A DNA stretch of 64,000 bases. It comes from JANMMJ01 sp964543235. GTDB lineage: Bacteria > Pseudomonadota > Alphaproteobacteria > Rhizobiales > Aestuariivirgaceae. The stretch covers positions 15,125 through 79,124 of the forward strand of contig CAZIXE010000011.1 in assembly GCA_964543235.1 (NCBI GenBank), read 5' to 3'. Positions 43,507-53,183 of the stretch are shown here, piece after piece; the first letter of the stretch is position 1, and every line of letters starts with the position of its first letter. Below the pieces are notes generated by a model. The model made no database searches. It was not told where the DNA came from and saw nothing but the letters and a program-made list of their open reading frames with translations. The position numbers were made by a program, and so were the translations under genes.

Positions 43507-45750
43507 TTAACCAAACCGATTGGTTCGCGGGAAACCCTTTGGCGGCAGCCGTCCGGACTGTGCCCTTTCGCCGATCCAATCCTTGAGATCAGTGACCGTG
43601 AAGTTCCTCCCGGAACTGTCCGTCCAGCTCAATCCATCCGCGAGCTTGAAAGCCCTGGCATCCGCCAATCCGCCGTCCTTGAACTTTTGCAGCCGGACGC
43701 CCTTGCCCTTGCTCATTTCCGGGAGCTCCGAAAGTCTGAAGATCAGCAGTTTACGGTTCTCGCCGACCGTTGCCACATGATCTGCGTCATCCGACACCGG
43801 CGTGCAAACCTGTGCCTCAACTGGCGGCCTGACGGTCAGTACCTGTTTGCCTTTCCGGCTCGCGGCGACACAGTCATCCTCGGAGACAACGAAACCGTTG
43901 CCGTCGCTCGATGCCAAGAGGAGGCGGCGGCCTGCAACGTGGACGAACAACGATACAATGGCATCCGTAGCGTCGAGATCGGCCATCAGCCGAACCGGCT
44001 CGCCATGCCCCCGGCCGCCGGGGAGCCGTGCGCCATCGAGCGTGAAAAAGCGGCCCGAGGACGACAGCAGCATGATCTGGTCAGTCGTCCAGGCGTGTAC
44101 AGTGAACTTCCCGCTATCGCCCTCCTTGAAGCTCAATCCCGAGACATCGTCGAGATGTCCCTTGAGCGCCCTGATCCAGCCCTTCTCGGAACAGACAACC
44201 GTGATCGGCTCCTTCTCGATCATCGCCTGTTCGAGATCGGCATCGATCGCCGGGGCCTGAGCAAAATCGGTACGGCGCCGCCCAAGTTCCGTCTTCTTGC
44301 CGTACCTGTCCTTCACATCCTTGATTTCCGTAGCGATCCGTTCCCATTGCGCCTCGTCGGAACCAAGCAGTGTCTCAAGCTCGGCCTGCTCCTTCCTGAG
44401 TGTCGAATGCTCCTTGCGGATTTCGAGCTCCTCAAGCCTGCGCAATGCACGCAACCGCATATTGAGGATCGCCTCCGCCTGGGCTTCCGACAACGTGAAG
44501 CGCTGCATCAGTGCAGGCTTCGCTTCGTCTTCCTCACGGATGATCCGGATGACTTCATCAAGATTGAGATACGCGATCAGATAACCGTCAAGAATTTCGA
44601 GACGCCGGGCAATCTCCGCCAGGCGATACCGGCTCCGCCGAACCAGCACATCTTTGCGGTGGTCGAGCCACTCGCGCAGCACGTCGCGCAGCGACATGAC
44701 CTTGGGCACCCTGCCCTGCGAAAGGACGTTCATGTTGAGCGGAAACCGCATCTCGAGCTCGCTGTTGCGGAACAGCGACTCCATGAGCAGGGCGGGGTCG
44801 ACCGTCCGCGAACGCGGCTCGAACACGATCCGCACATCTTCGGCAGACTCGTCGCGCATGTCTGCGAGCAATGGCAGTTTCCTTTCCGCCAACAGCTCGG
44901 CAATGCGTTCGATCAGCCGCCCCTTCTGCACCTGATAGGGGATCTCGGTGACCACAATCTGCCAGGCGCCGCGACCCAGATCCTCCTGCTGCCAGCGCGA
45001 CCGGACGCGGAAGGCCCCGCGTCCTGTCCGGTAGGCCTCGAGAATCGACTCCCGGTCGTCTACGATGATGCCGCCGGTCGGGAAATCGGGACCGGGAACC
45101 AACTGGACCAGCTTGTCGACCGTGGCGTTGGGGTACTTGATGAGGTGCAGTGCCGCTTCGCACAACTCTGCTGCATTGTGCGGCGGGATCGAGGTGGCCA
45201 TGCCGACCGCGATGCCCGATGCGCCATTGGCCAAGAGATTCGGAAACGCCCCGGGAAGGACCACCGGCTCCTCGAGACTGCCATCGTAGTTGGGCCGGAA
45301 GTCGACAGTGTCTTCGTCCAGACCGTCTAGCAGCAGCCGGGCCACGTCGGTCATGCGGGCCTCGGTGTAACGGTAGGCTGCCGCGGCATCGCCATCGATG
45401 TTGCCGAAATTGCCCTGACCGTCGACCAACGGGTAACGCGATGCAAAGTCCTGCGCCAGCCTCACCAGCGCATCATAGATCGCTTGGTCGCCATGAGGAT
45501 GAAACGATCCCATGACGTCGCCCACTATCTTTGCGGACTTCTTGAACGCCGTGTTGGGATCGAGCCGCAATTGCCTCATTACGTAAAGCAGGCGCCGGTG
45601 GACCGGTTTCAGCCCGTCGCGCACGTCGGGCAGTGCCCGGTGCATAATTGTCGACAGGGCATAGGCGAGATAGCGCTCCTCAAGGGCATCCTTGAGATTG
45701 ATGGCCTCAGCGTCCCTGGGCGGCTGCGGTGGCGGAACATGCTTGGACAT
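43507..45750 (-). CDS. parC: DNA topoisomerase IV subunit A
   Basis: 747-aa type IIA topoisomerase subunit that decatenates daughter chromosomes with ParE. The catalytic Tyr is Y128 in AAAYRYTEARM. The quinolone-determining region reads VGDVMGSFHPHGDQAIYDALVRLAQDF, with Gln89 in the place of E. coli ParC Ser80 and Asp93 in the place of Glu84. GyrA-type glycine/NPxxx signals and the short, blade-poor C-terminal domain fit ParC rather than GyrA. parE is not adjacent. It follows the RNase J gene after 28 bp on the same strand. Confidence 0.96.
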   Translation of the reverse strand: MSKHVPPPQPPRDAEAINLKDALEERYLAYALSTIMHRALPDVRDGLKPVHRRLLYVMRQLRLDPNTAFKKSAKIVGDVMGSFHPHGDQAIYDALVRLAQDFASRYPLVDGQGNFGNIDGDAAAAYRYTEARMTDVARLLLDGLDEDTVDFRPNYDGSLEEPVVLPGAFPNLLANGASGIAVGMATSIPPHNAAELCEAALHLIKYPNATVDKLVQLVPGPDFPTGGIIVDDRESILEAYRTGRGAFRVRSRWQQEDLGRGAWQIVVTEIPYQVQKGRLIERIAELLAERKLPLLADMRDESAEDVRIVFEPRSRTVDPALLMESLFRNSELEMRFPLNMNVLSQGRVPKVMSLRDVLREWLDHRKDVLVRRSRYRLAEIARRLEILDGYLIAYLNLDEVIRIIREEDEAKPALMQRFTLSEAQAEAILNMRLRALRRLEELEIRKEHSTLRKEQAELETLLGSDEAQWERIATEIKDVKDRYGKKTELGRRRTDFAQAPAIDADLEQAMIEKEPITVVCSEKGWIRALKGHLDDVSGLSFKEGDSGKFTVHAWTTDQIMLLSSSGRFFTLDGARLPGGRGHGEPVRLMADLDATDAIVSLFVHVAGRRLLLASSDGNGFVVSEDDCVAASRKGKQVLTVRPPVEAQVCTPVSDDADHVATVGENRKLLIFRLSELPEMSKGKGVRLQKFKDGGLADARAFKLADGLSWTDSSGRNFTVTDLKDWIGERAQSGRLPPKGFPRTNRFG

Positions 45751-45778
45751 GATTCGGGAATTATAGCATGCGCCCGGC

Positions 45779-47458
45779 TCACAGCCGGTGCAGCAATACC
45801 TTGCAGACCGGCTTCTTGCCCCACACCTGGTCGGCGGCGCGGCGCACGCCGGTGCGAATGGCTTCGATTACGCTGCCGTCATCCTTGCGGCGGGCGCGCG
45901 GGACGCTGTCCAGGGCCTGAAGCGCAGCCGTCATCAGGATATCCGCCATTGACTGGCCATCACCATCCTCCGCAGGCACGCCATCCAACACGAGCTGGGG
46001 ATCGCCGGCCAGCTGCTGGCGTGAGTCGAGAATCAACGAAACCGCGACCAGCCCGACAAATGCCAGCTTGCGCCGCTGCCTGGCCGGCCCCTCCTCCGAA
46101 GGGACGATGATCCTGCCGTCGACATGGAGGCGCCCTGCCGGTGCCTCGTCGATGATGTCGGCGGGGCCCGGGCCCAGGCGCACGACATGACCATTATCGC
46201 AAATCACCACATGCGGTATGCCGCAGTCATGTGCGAATTTCGCGTGTTCCCGAAGATGCCGGGCTTCGCCATGTACGGGAATCAACGTTCCGGGTCGAAG
46301 CCAATCGTAGAATGCCCGCAACTCCTCCTTTCGCGGATGACCAGATGTGTGCACCATGGCATCGTCGGCAGTGATGATGTCGACTCCCAGATGCGCCAGG
46401 TTGTTCAAGACGGCGGTGACTGCCTTTTCGTTTCCCGGGATGGTCCGCGAGGAGAACACCACCACATCGCCCTCTTCGAGCGTGACGTTGGGGTGCTGGT
46501 CTTCGGCGATCCGCGCCATGGCCGCGCGTGGCTCACCCTGACTGCCGGTGCAGAGCAACATTGCGTGACGTGGCGGCAAAAGGCCAAATGCTTCCTCCTC
46601 GAGGAATGTGCCGGCGTCTTTGAGATAACCACAGGCCCGGGCCGCTTCGATGGTGTTGCGCATGGCCCGGCCAACGACGACCACTTCGCGGCCGCTGCGC
46701 CGCGCCGCCGCAACAGCCGATGCGATGCGCCCGACATGCGATGCAAAGGTGGTCACCGCCACGCGGCGACTGGCTTGTGCCACAATCCTAGCCAGCGTTG
46801 CAGCAATCTCGCCTTCGGATGGCGAGAAACCTTCCCGCAACGCATTGGTCGAATCGCAAACCAGAACGTCCACGCCCTCTTGACCCAACTCCCTGAGGCG
46901 CTGCTCGTCCATGTCCCAGCCCAATTCCGGTTGCCGATCGATCTTCCAGTCCCCGGAATGCAGCACCCGGGCGACGGGTGTAGCCAGCAGGAGTGCGCAG
47001 GCTTCCGGTATCGAGTGTGTGACCCGAATGTACTCGATGCTGAAATCGCCGATCCGGTACTGACGCCCCGGCACCACGACCGTGACCGGAACCTGCTGGT
47101 CCAGGCCATGTTCCTTGAGTTTACCGGCAAGCAGGGCAGCCGCGAATGCCGTGCAATAGACCGGCACCTGAAGGCGCGGCCATAACCAGCAGACAGCACC
47201 CAGATGATCTTCATGGCCATGGGTCAGCACGATGCCCAGAATGTTGGTGCGCTCCGCCTCCAGGAACCGCAGGTCAGGCAATACCAACTCGATGCCCGGT
47301 TCCCGCTCTTCGCCGAACTTGACGCCGAGATCGACGATCAACCATTTCCGATCTTCGGGGGGACCAAGACCGTAGGCATAGCAGTTCATGCCGATCTCGC
47401 CCACACCGCCCATCGGCAAAAGAACGAGTTCGTCGGGTTTGCGGCGGCGCGCGCTCAC
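45779..47458 (-). CDS. rnj: Ribonuclease J
   Basis: 559-aa beta-CASP metallo-beta-lactamase nuclease with 5'-3' exo- and endonuclease activity on RNA. The metal site is LTHGHEDHLGA (78-88: H80, H82, D84, H85). Later motifs are VCDSTNALREGFSPSE, LCTGSQGEPRAAMARIA, SSRTIPGNE and VHTSGHPRKEELRAFYDWLRPGTLIPVHGE. It starts with an ATG overlapping the birA stop by four bases, so it is coupled to birA and through it to nuoN. Alphaproteobacteria often encode RNase J at the end of the complex I operon. Confidence 0.96.
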   Translation of the reverse strand: MSARRRKPDELVLLPMGGVGEIGMNCYAYGLGPPEDRKWLIVDLGVKFGEEREPGIELVLPDLRFLEAERTNILGIVLTHGHEDHLGAVCWLWPRLQVPVYCTAFAAALLAGKLKEHGLDQQVPVTVVVPGRQYRIGDFSIEYIRVTHSIPEACALLLATPVARVLHSGDWKIDRQPELGWDMDEQRLRELGQEGVDVLVCDSTNALREGFSPSEGEIAATLARIVAQASRRVAVTTFASHVGRIASAVAAARRSGREVVVVGRAMRNTIEAARACGYLKDAGTFLEEEAFGLLPPRHAMLLCTGSQGEPRAAMARIAEDQHPNVTLEEGDVVVFSSRTIPGNEKAVTAVLNNLAHLGVDIITADDAMVHTSGHPRKEELRAFYDWLRPGTLIPVHGEARHLREHAKFAHDCGIPHVVICDNGHVVRLGPGPADIIDEAPAGRLHVDGRIIVPSEEGPARQRRKLAFVGLVAVSLILDSRQQLAGDPQLVLDGVPAEDGDGQSMADILMTAALQALDSVPRARRKDDGSVIEAIRTGVRRAADQVWGKKPVCKVLLHRL

Positions 47459-48195
47459 GGCACGACCGCGCCGGTTGTCGAGCTGCCGGCAAAATCCACG
47501 TCGCCAGCGTGGATGCTATGGGTCGTGCCAGACTCGTCAGTCAAAATCAGAGCGCCATCGGGTCCCAGCCCTTCGAATGTGCCCGATAGTTCGCCGACCC
47601 TGACGCGTTGACCGAGGCCATGAGCATGCGAGAGCCACGCGCGCCGGATTGCGTCAAACCCAGCACCTTTGTTCCAGATATCGAGATATTTGCACATTGC
47701 CTGCGCCAGGCGGCTTACGAAATCCTCACGGTCCGCTACCCCAAGGGCTGTGACGGGGTAGGTGCCGAGCTGCGGTGCATGCGCAAGATTGACGCCAATG
47801 CCAATCGCTGCACAGCCCGGTTTCGGGGACTCGACCAGTATGCCACAGAATTTGTGACCATCGAGGAGAACATCATTCGGCCACTTAATGGCAAGCCGGA
47901 GCCCGTCGCGGTAGCTCGCACTGGTGGCGTGAACGGCGAGGGCCGCGACAAAGCTGAGTTCAGTGAGAATCGCGGGCACTGCGCCTGGCGACAGTAGCAG
48001 CGTGATGAAGAGATTACCCGCCTCAGAGACCCACCGGCGCCCCAATCGGCCGCGGCCCTGTGTCTGCTGGTCGGCCCAGATCCATAGCGGCCCGGCCTCA
48101 CCAGCCACGGCGCGGCGTTGCGCTTCGGCATTGGTCGAATCAACCATGGGCAAATGGATCAGCCGATGGCCCCTTGGCAGCTGCACTGTGCTCAA
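47455..48195 (-). CDS. birA: Biotin--[acetyl-CoA-carboxylase] ligase (class I, no DNA-binding domain)
   Basis: 246-aa biotin protein ligase that attaches biotin to carboxylase carrier proteins. The ATP/biotin loop is QGRGRLGRRWVS (46-57), and the active-site Lys region is IKWPNDVLLDGHKFCGILVE. The protein begins almost at the catalytic domain, so it lacks the N-terminal helix-turn-helix of E. coli BirA and should not repress biotin genes. It overlaps nuoN by four bases upstream and rnj by four bases downstream. A possible client pathway in the window is the acyl-CoA carboxylase (beta subunit at 1308-2840). Confidence 0.95.
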   Translation of the reverse strand: MSTVQLPRGHRLIHLPMVDSTNAEAQRRAVAGEAGPLWIWADQQTQGRGRLGRRWVSEAGNLFITLLLSPGAVPAILTELSFVAALAVHATSASYRDGLRLAIKWPNDVLLDGHKFCGILVESPKPGCAAIGIGVNLAHAPQLGTYPVTALGVADREDFVSRLAQAMCKYLDIWNKGAGFDAIRRAWLSHAHGLGQRVRVGELSGTFEGLGPDGALILTDESGTTHSIHAGDVDFAGSSTTGAVVP

Positions 48196-49628
48196 AACAG
48201 CGAGTTCGCCGCCGCTGACGCCAGTTCCAGGAGCGGCCAGGCAACGACCGCGAAGACCAGTGTAAATGCGCCGGACAGCAGTGCGATGGCTCTCACCTCG
48301 CTGCTCGCAGGCTCGAACACCGGTGCCGGTTCGTCGAAGTACATGATCTTGACAATGCGGATGTAATAGTAGGCGCCAACAACACTCGCCAGGACGCCGA
48401 TCACCGCAAGCGTCGTGAGGTCCGCCTTGATGGCGGCCACGAATACGAAGTACTTGCCGAAAAATCCCGCCAGTGGCGGAATACCGGCAAGCGAAAACAT
48501 CAGGATTGCCAGCACCAATGCCAACAGCCGGTCATTGCGGGCCAGTCCGGCGAGATCGCCTATCTGTTCCACCTGGCGGCCCTGCCGTTTCATGGCAATG
48601 ACGCAAGCGAACGCACCAAGCGTCATGATGAGATAAGTCATCAAGTATACGACGACACCCCTGACGCCCTCCGGGCTTCCGGCCGCGAGGCCAACCAGAG
48701 CAAAACCCATATGCCCAATCGACGAATAGGCAAGCAGCCGCTTGATATTGCTCTGGCCGATCGCCGCAAATGCGCCCAACACCATGGAGGCGATGCTGAT
48801 AAACACCAGAATCTGCTGCCAATCGGGAATAATCGATGGGAACGGTGCCACCATGGCGCGCACGAACAACGCCATGGCCGCGACCTTGGGCGCCGCGGCA
48901 AAGAAGGCGGTTACCGGCGTGGGGGAGCCTTCGTAGACATCCGGCGTCCACATGTGAAACGGTACCGCCGAAATCTTGAAGGCAAGCCCGGCAATCAAGA
49001 ACACCAATCCGAAAATCAGGCCAATCGACGCCCCGCTTGCCGCCAGAGTTCTGGCTATGTCGGGAAAGAGCGTCGAGCCCGTGAAGCCGTAGATCAGCGA
49101 TGCGCCATAAAGCAACATGCCGGAAGACAGCGCGCCGAGAACGAAGTACTTTAGCCCCGCCTCCGAAGACTTGGCTGAATCGCGATCGATTGCCGCCACC
49201 ACATAGAGGGCTAGCGCCTGAAGTTCGAGCCCCATGTAAAGCGCAATCAGGCCGTTGGCCGAAATCATCATCATCATGCCGACGGTGGCCAGCAGAACGA
49301 GCACCGGATACTCGAAACGCTCCAAGGCTTCGGCCTTCATGAATCCGACCGAGAGGATGAGCGTCACCGCCGAACCGAACAGCGTCAACATCTTCAGGAT
49401 GCGCGCAAAGTCGTCGACGATGAAGGCGCCGCCAAAACTGGTCTCGCGGCCGCCTCCCGACATGACCAGCAAGCCGGCAAGGGCGATCGACAGCAGGGCA
49501 AGCAATGTCACCGTGTTGTGCGCGCGGCCGCGGAACACCCCAACCATCAGCAGCACCATCGCCGCAACGGCCAGAAAGATCTCGGGCAGAGCCGGACCCG
49601 CACCAGAAGGATCAAAGAGCCATGTCAT
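48192..49628 (-). CDS. nuoN: NADH-quinone oxidoreductase subunit N
   Basis: 478-aa antiporter-like membrane subunit of respiratory complex I with about 14 helices. Signature parts are LYMGLELQALALYVV (conserved helix-5 Glu), AFKISAVPFHMWTPDVYEGSPTP (helix-7 Lys and the discontinuous helix), and RLLAYSSIGHMGFAL. The open frame extends upstream to 49763, but MTWLFDPSGAGPALPEIF from ATG 49628 is the normal start. It is the last nuo gene of the operon, 19 bp after nuoM, and overlaps birA. Confidence 0.96.
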   Translation of the reverse strand: MTWLFDPSGAGPALPEIFLAVAAMVLLMVGVFRGRAHNTVTLLALLSIALAGLLVMSGGGRETSFGGAFIVDDFARILKMLTLFGSAVTLILSVGFMKAEALERFEYPVLVLLATVGMMMMISANGLIALYMGLELQALALYVVAAIDRDSAKSSEAGLKYFVLGALSSGMLLYGASLIYGFTGSTLFPDIARTLAASGASIGLIFGLVFLIAGLAFKISAVPFHMWTPDVYEGSPTPVTAFFAAAPKVAAMALFVRAMVAPFPSIIPDWQQILVFISIASMVLGAFAAIGQSNIKRLLAYSSIGHMGFALVGLAAGSPEGVRGVVVYLMTYLIMTLGAFACVIAMKRQGRQVEQIGDLAGLARNDRLLALVLAILMFSLAGIPPLAGFFGKYFVFVAAIKADLTTLAVIGVLASVVGAYYYIRIVKIMYFDEPAPVFEPASSEVRAIALLSGAFTLVFAVVAWPLLELASAAANSLF

Positions 49629-49647
49629 CGGTGTTACCGTCCTTGCA

Positions 49648-51141
49648 TCAAGGCAGGCTGGCCGCCTGCACCGCAGCCACGCTGCCGAGCAGGTTTTCAA
49701 CCGAGGCTGCGAAAACGTCCAGAATGGGCGCCGGATACACCCCGAACAGCACTGTGAGCACAACCAGCGGTCCCAAGGTCATCAGTTCGCGGGGCGTCAT
49801 ATCCGGAATATGGGCCAGTGCCGGTTTCTCGAGCTTTCCAAAGATCACCTTGCGATAAAGCCACAGTGCATAGGCAGCCGAGAGGATGACACCGGTCGTC
49901 GCGAGAACCGCCAGCCAGGTGTTGTGTGCAAATGCGCCGAGCAGCGACAGGAACTCGCCGATGAAGCCGCTGGTGCCGGGCAGGCCGACATTCGCCATCG
50001 TGAACACCATGAAAACAAAGGCATAGAGTGGCATGCGGTTCACCAGGCCGCCATAGGCAGCGATTTCACGCGTGTGCATGCGGTCATAGACGACGCCCAC
50101 GCACAGGAACAGCGCGCCCGATACCAGGCCATGCGAGATCATCTGGAACAAGGCGCCGTCGATGCCCTGCCGCGTCATGGTGAAAATGCCGATCGTGACA
50201 AATCCCATATGGGCCACCGACGAGTAGGCAATGAGCTTCTTCATATCCTCCTGCATGAGGGCGACCAGCGACGTATAGATGATGGCCACCACCGACAGGA
50301 CGAACACCAGCGGCGCAAATGCCTCGGAAGCAACCGGGAACATCGGGATCGAAAAGCGCAGGAACCCGTAGCCGCCCATCTTCAGCAAAATCGCTGCAAG
50401 GATGACGGAACCCGCCGTCGGGGCCTCGACGTGGGCATCGGGCAACCAGGTGTGCACCGGCCACATCGGCAACTTGACAGCAAAGGACGCGAAGAAGGCA
50501 AGCCACAGCCAGGTCTGCATCGTCGCCGGAAAATTCGGGTTTCTGAGGAGTTCCACGATATCGGTCGTGCCGGCGTGCCAGTACATGGCCATCATCGCGA
50601 GCAGCATCAGCACCGACCCGAGCAGCGTGTACAGGAAGAACTTGAAGCTCGCATAGACCCGACGCGGACCGCCCCATACACCGATGATGAGAAACATCGG
50701 AATGAGGCCGGCCTCAAAGAACAGGTAGAACAGCACGAGATCGAGGGCACAGAACACGCCGATCATCAGCGTCTCGAGCACCAGAAAGGCGATCATGTAC
50801 TCGCGCACACGCCGATCCACGTACCAGCTTGCAAGAATACAGAGAGGCATCAGGAAGGTGGTCAGGATGACAAACAGCATGGAAATGCCGTCCACACCCA
50901 TATGATATGAGGCTGTCCCGCCCAGCCAGCCGTACTTTTCGACGAACTGGAAGTCGGCTGTCGTGGTATCGAAGTTCGCCCAGATCAGCAACGACACCAG
51001 GAACGTGACAACCGTCGTCCAAAGTGCGGCCCAGCGGATATTGCGCAATGCATAGGCGTCCTCGCCGCGGACTGCCAGAATGAACAGTACACCAGCCAGG
51101 GGCAGGAAGGTGACGACCGAAAGAATGGGCCACTCGGACAT
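49648..51141 (-). CDS. nuoM: NADH-quinone oxidoreductase subunit M
   Basis: 497-aa antiporter-like subunit of complex I. Conserved parts: LFYLFFEAGLIPMFLIIGVWGG (helix-5 Glu), AFFASFAVKLPMWPVHTWLPDAHVEAPT (helix-7 Lys and helix 8), and MKKLIAYSSVAHMGFVTIG. The ATG at 51141 overlaps the nuoL stop by one base and gives MSEWPILSVVTFLPL; the frame upstream belongs to overlap with nuoL. The trailing sequence ends with the usual short polar tail. Confidence 0.96.
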   Translation of the reverse strand: MSEWPILSVVTFLPLAGVLFILAVRGEDAYALRNIRWAALWTTVVTFLVSLLIWANFDTTTADFQFVEKYGWLGGTASYHMGVDGISMLFVILTTFLMPLCILASWYVDRRVREYMIAFLVLETLMIGVFCALDLVLFYLFFEAGLIPMFLIIGVWGGPRRVYASFKFFLYTLLGSVLMLLAMMAMYWHAGTTDIVELLRNPNFPATMQTWLWLAFFASFAVKLPMWPVHTWLPDAHVEAPTAGSVILAAILLKMGGYGFLRFSIPMFPVASEAFAPLVFVLSVVAIIYTSLVALMQEDMKKLIAYSSVAHMGFVTIGIFTMTRQGIDGALFQMISHGLVSGALFLCVGVVYDRMHTREIAAYGGLVNRMPLYAFVFMVFTMANVGLPGTSGFIGEFLSLLGAFAHNTWLAVLATTGVILSAAYALWLYRKVIFGKLEKPALAHIPDMTPRELMTLGPLVVLTVLFGVYPAPILDVFAASVENLLGSVAAVQAASLP

Positions 51142-53174
51142 CAATGTGCGCCCCCGAACATGAACCAGGTGACAAGCGCCGCAACGCCGATCAACATAGC
51201 GAAGGCGTAATGATAGACATAACCGGTCTGCAGCCGGACAACCTGCCCCGTGATATCCGCGACGCGCGCTGAAACACCGTCCGGACCAAAGCCGTCGATA
51301 AGATAACCGTCGCCCTTCTTCCAGAACAGCCGGCCAAGCCACATTGCCGGGCGGACAAACACGAGGTCATAGAACTCGTCAAAGTACCACTTGTTGAGGA
51401 GGAACTTGTAGAGTGGTTCGTGTTGTGCTGCGAGTTTCGCCGGAAGATCGGTCCTGCGGATATAGAACAGGTAAGACAGCAGGAATCCCGATACCATCAC
51501 AACGAATGGCGACCATACCACCCAGCCAGGTACATGGTGCATCTCCTCAATGATCTCATTGTTGGCGACCGAGCCCCGCCAGAACGCGGTGTATTCATGA
51601 CCGATGAAGAACTCCTTGAACACGTAACCGGCAAGCAGCGCACCCAGGGCCAATCCATAGAGCGGAACGAGCATGACCTGGGGTGATTCATGGGCGTGGT
51701 CCAGCACTTCCCTGGATGCCCGGCTGGTGCCGTGGAACGTCAGGAACATCAGCCGCCAGGAATAGAACGAGGTGCAGAAGGCAGCGGCGACAAGCAGCCA
51801 GAAGGCCAGCTGACCGGGTCCGGCATGGTATGCAAAGGCGCTCTCGATGACAGCATCTTTGGAGAAATAGCCGGCCGTCAATGGAAAGCCGGTGAGCGCC
51901 AGGGTTCCGACCAGCATCATGAGCCAGGTGATCCGGGTGTGCGGCGCAAGTCCGCCCATCTTGCGGATATCCTGTTCACCCGACAGGGCGTGAATGACCG
52001 AGCCTGAACCGAGGAACAACAGGGCCTTGAAAAATGCATGAGTAAACAGGTGAAAAATACCCACTCCATATGCGCCCACCCCCAATGCCACGAACATGTA
52101 GCCGAGCTGCGAGCAGGTCGAATAGGCGATGATCCGCTTGATGTCGTTCTGGACAAGGCCGACCGTCGCCGCAAAGAACGCCGTCACGGCACCGACGATA
52201 ACGACCACATCCCTAGCCGCGGGCGCCAGTTCGTAGAGTGGGGAGAGGCGTGCAACCAGGAACACGCCGGCCGTCACCATGGTCGCGGCGTGGATAAGTG
52301 CCGACACCGGCGTCGGTCCCTCCATGGCGTCCGGCAACCACGTATGCAACAAGAATTGCGCTGACTTGCCCATTGCCCCCATGAACAGCAACAGGCACAG
52401 CAGCGTCAGTGTGTCGATGTCCCAACCCAGAAAATGCATGGTCTTGCCGGACTCGCCCGCCGCGCCGGCGAAGATCGTGTCGAACTCGATCGACCCAAAA
52501 ACCACGAAGGTCCCAAAAATTCCGAGCGCAAAGCCGAAATCGCCGACCCGGTTGACGATGAATGCCTTGATGGCTGCAGCATTGGCAGATGGCCGCGTGT
52601 ACCAGAAGCCGATCAGAAGGTAGGATGCGAGGCCAACGCCCTCCCAGCCGAAGAACAACTGCAAGAGGTTGTCGGAGGTCACCAGCATCAGCATCGCGAA
52701 GGTGAAAAGAGACAGGAACGAGAAAAAGCGTGGCTGGTGCTCGTCATGACTCATGTAGCCGAGCGAGTAGATGTGGACCAGCGCGGAAACAGTGTTGACG
52801 ACCACCAGCATGACGGCCGTCAACGTGTCGATGCGCAGGACCCAGTTCGCGTTCAACGCGCCGGAATTCACCCAACGCAGAATTTCGACTTTCTCGACCC
52901 CGCCCTCGTGCAGGTAGCCGAGGAAGGCAATCCAGGACAGTATCGCGCAGACGACAAGCAGACCGGTCGTGACATACATGGGCCATGCGGGCCCGTCGTA
53001 GTGGCCGTGGTGCCCGCCGTGCTCATGCCCGTGCTGTGCCGCCGCGGGAGCGGCATGTTCGTGATGTCCGCCATAGACATCCTTGTCAGATCCCAATTGC
53101 TTGAACGCTCTGGTGCCGGCAAGCCCCGCGATCAGGGCGCCGAGCAGCGGCAGAAAGACGATCGCCTGATACAT
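51141..53174 (-). CDS. nuoL: NADH-quinone oxidoreductase subunit L
   Basis: 677-aa largest antiporter-like subunit, with the long lateral helix expected at the C-terminal side. Seen: LFFGWEGVGLASYLLIGFWY (helix-5 Glu), AQFLLHTWLPDAMEGPTPVSALIHAATMVTAG (helix 7-8), and IKRIIAYSTCSQLGYMFVALG. Oddity: residues 37-58 form a His-rich insert with nine His in 22 residues (for example GGHHEH and HGHEHGGHHGHYDG) between the first two helices. The ATG at 53174 is 9 bp after nuoK. Confidence 0.97.
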   Translation of the reverse strand: MYQAIVFLPLLGALIAGLAGTRAFKQLGSDKDVYGGHHEHAAPAAAQHGHEHGGHHGHYDGPAWPMYVTTGLLVVCAILSWIAFLGYLHEGGVEKVEILRWVNSGALNANWVLRIDTLTAVMLVVVNTVSALVHIYSLGYMSHDEHQPRFFSFLSLFTFAMLMLVTSDNLLQLFFGWEGVGLASYLLIGFWYTRPSANAAAIKAFIVNRVGDFGFALGIFGTFVVFGSIEFDTIFAGAAGESGKTMHFLGWDIDTLTLLCLLLFMGAMGKSAQFLLHTWLPDAMEGPTPVSALIHAATMVTAGVFLVARLSPLYELAPAARDVVVIVGAVTAFFAATVGLVQNDIKRIIAYSTCSQLGYMFVALGVGAYGVGIFHLFTHAFFKALLFLGSGSVIHALSGEQDIRKMGGLAPHTRITWLMMLVGTLALTGFPLTAGYFSKDAVIESAFAYHAGPGQLAFWLLVAAAFCTSFYSWRLMFLTFHGTSRASREVLDHAHESPQVMLVPLYGLALGALLAGYVFKEFFIGHEYTAFWRGSVANNEIIEEMHHVPGWVVWSPFVVMVSGFLLSYLFYIRRTDLPAKLAAQHEPLYKFLLNKWYFDEFYDLVFVRPAMWLGRLFWKKGDGYLIDGFGPDGVSARVADITGQVVRLQTGYVYHYAFAMLIGVAALVTWFMFGGAH

Positions 53175-53183
53175 GGTGGTCTC

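Noticed and set aside
43687..45330. Long plus-strand open frame opposite parC
   Set aside because: Antisense shadow of a conserved topoisomerase gene, with no start signal or domain.
49255..50910. Long plus-strand open frame opposite nuoM and nuoN
   Set aside because: The product is Arg/His/Gln-rich, as expected when hydrophobic codons are read in reverse. The membrane genes on the minus strand explain the region.
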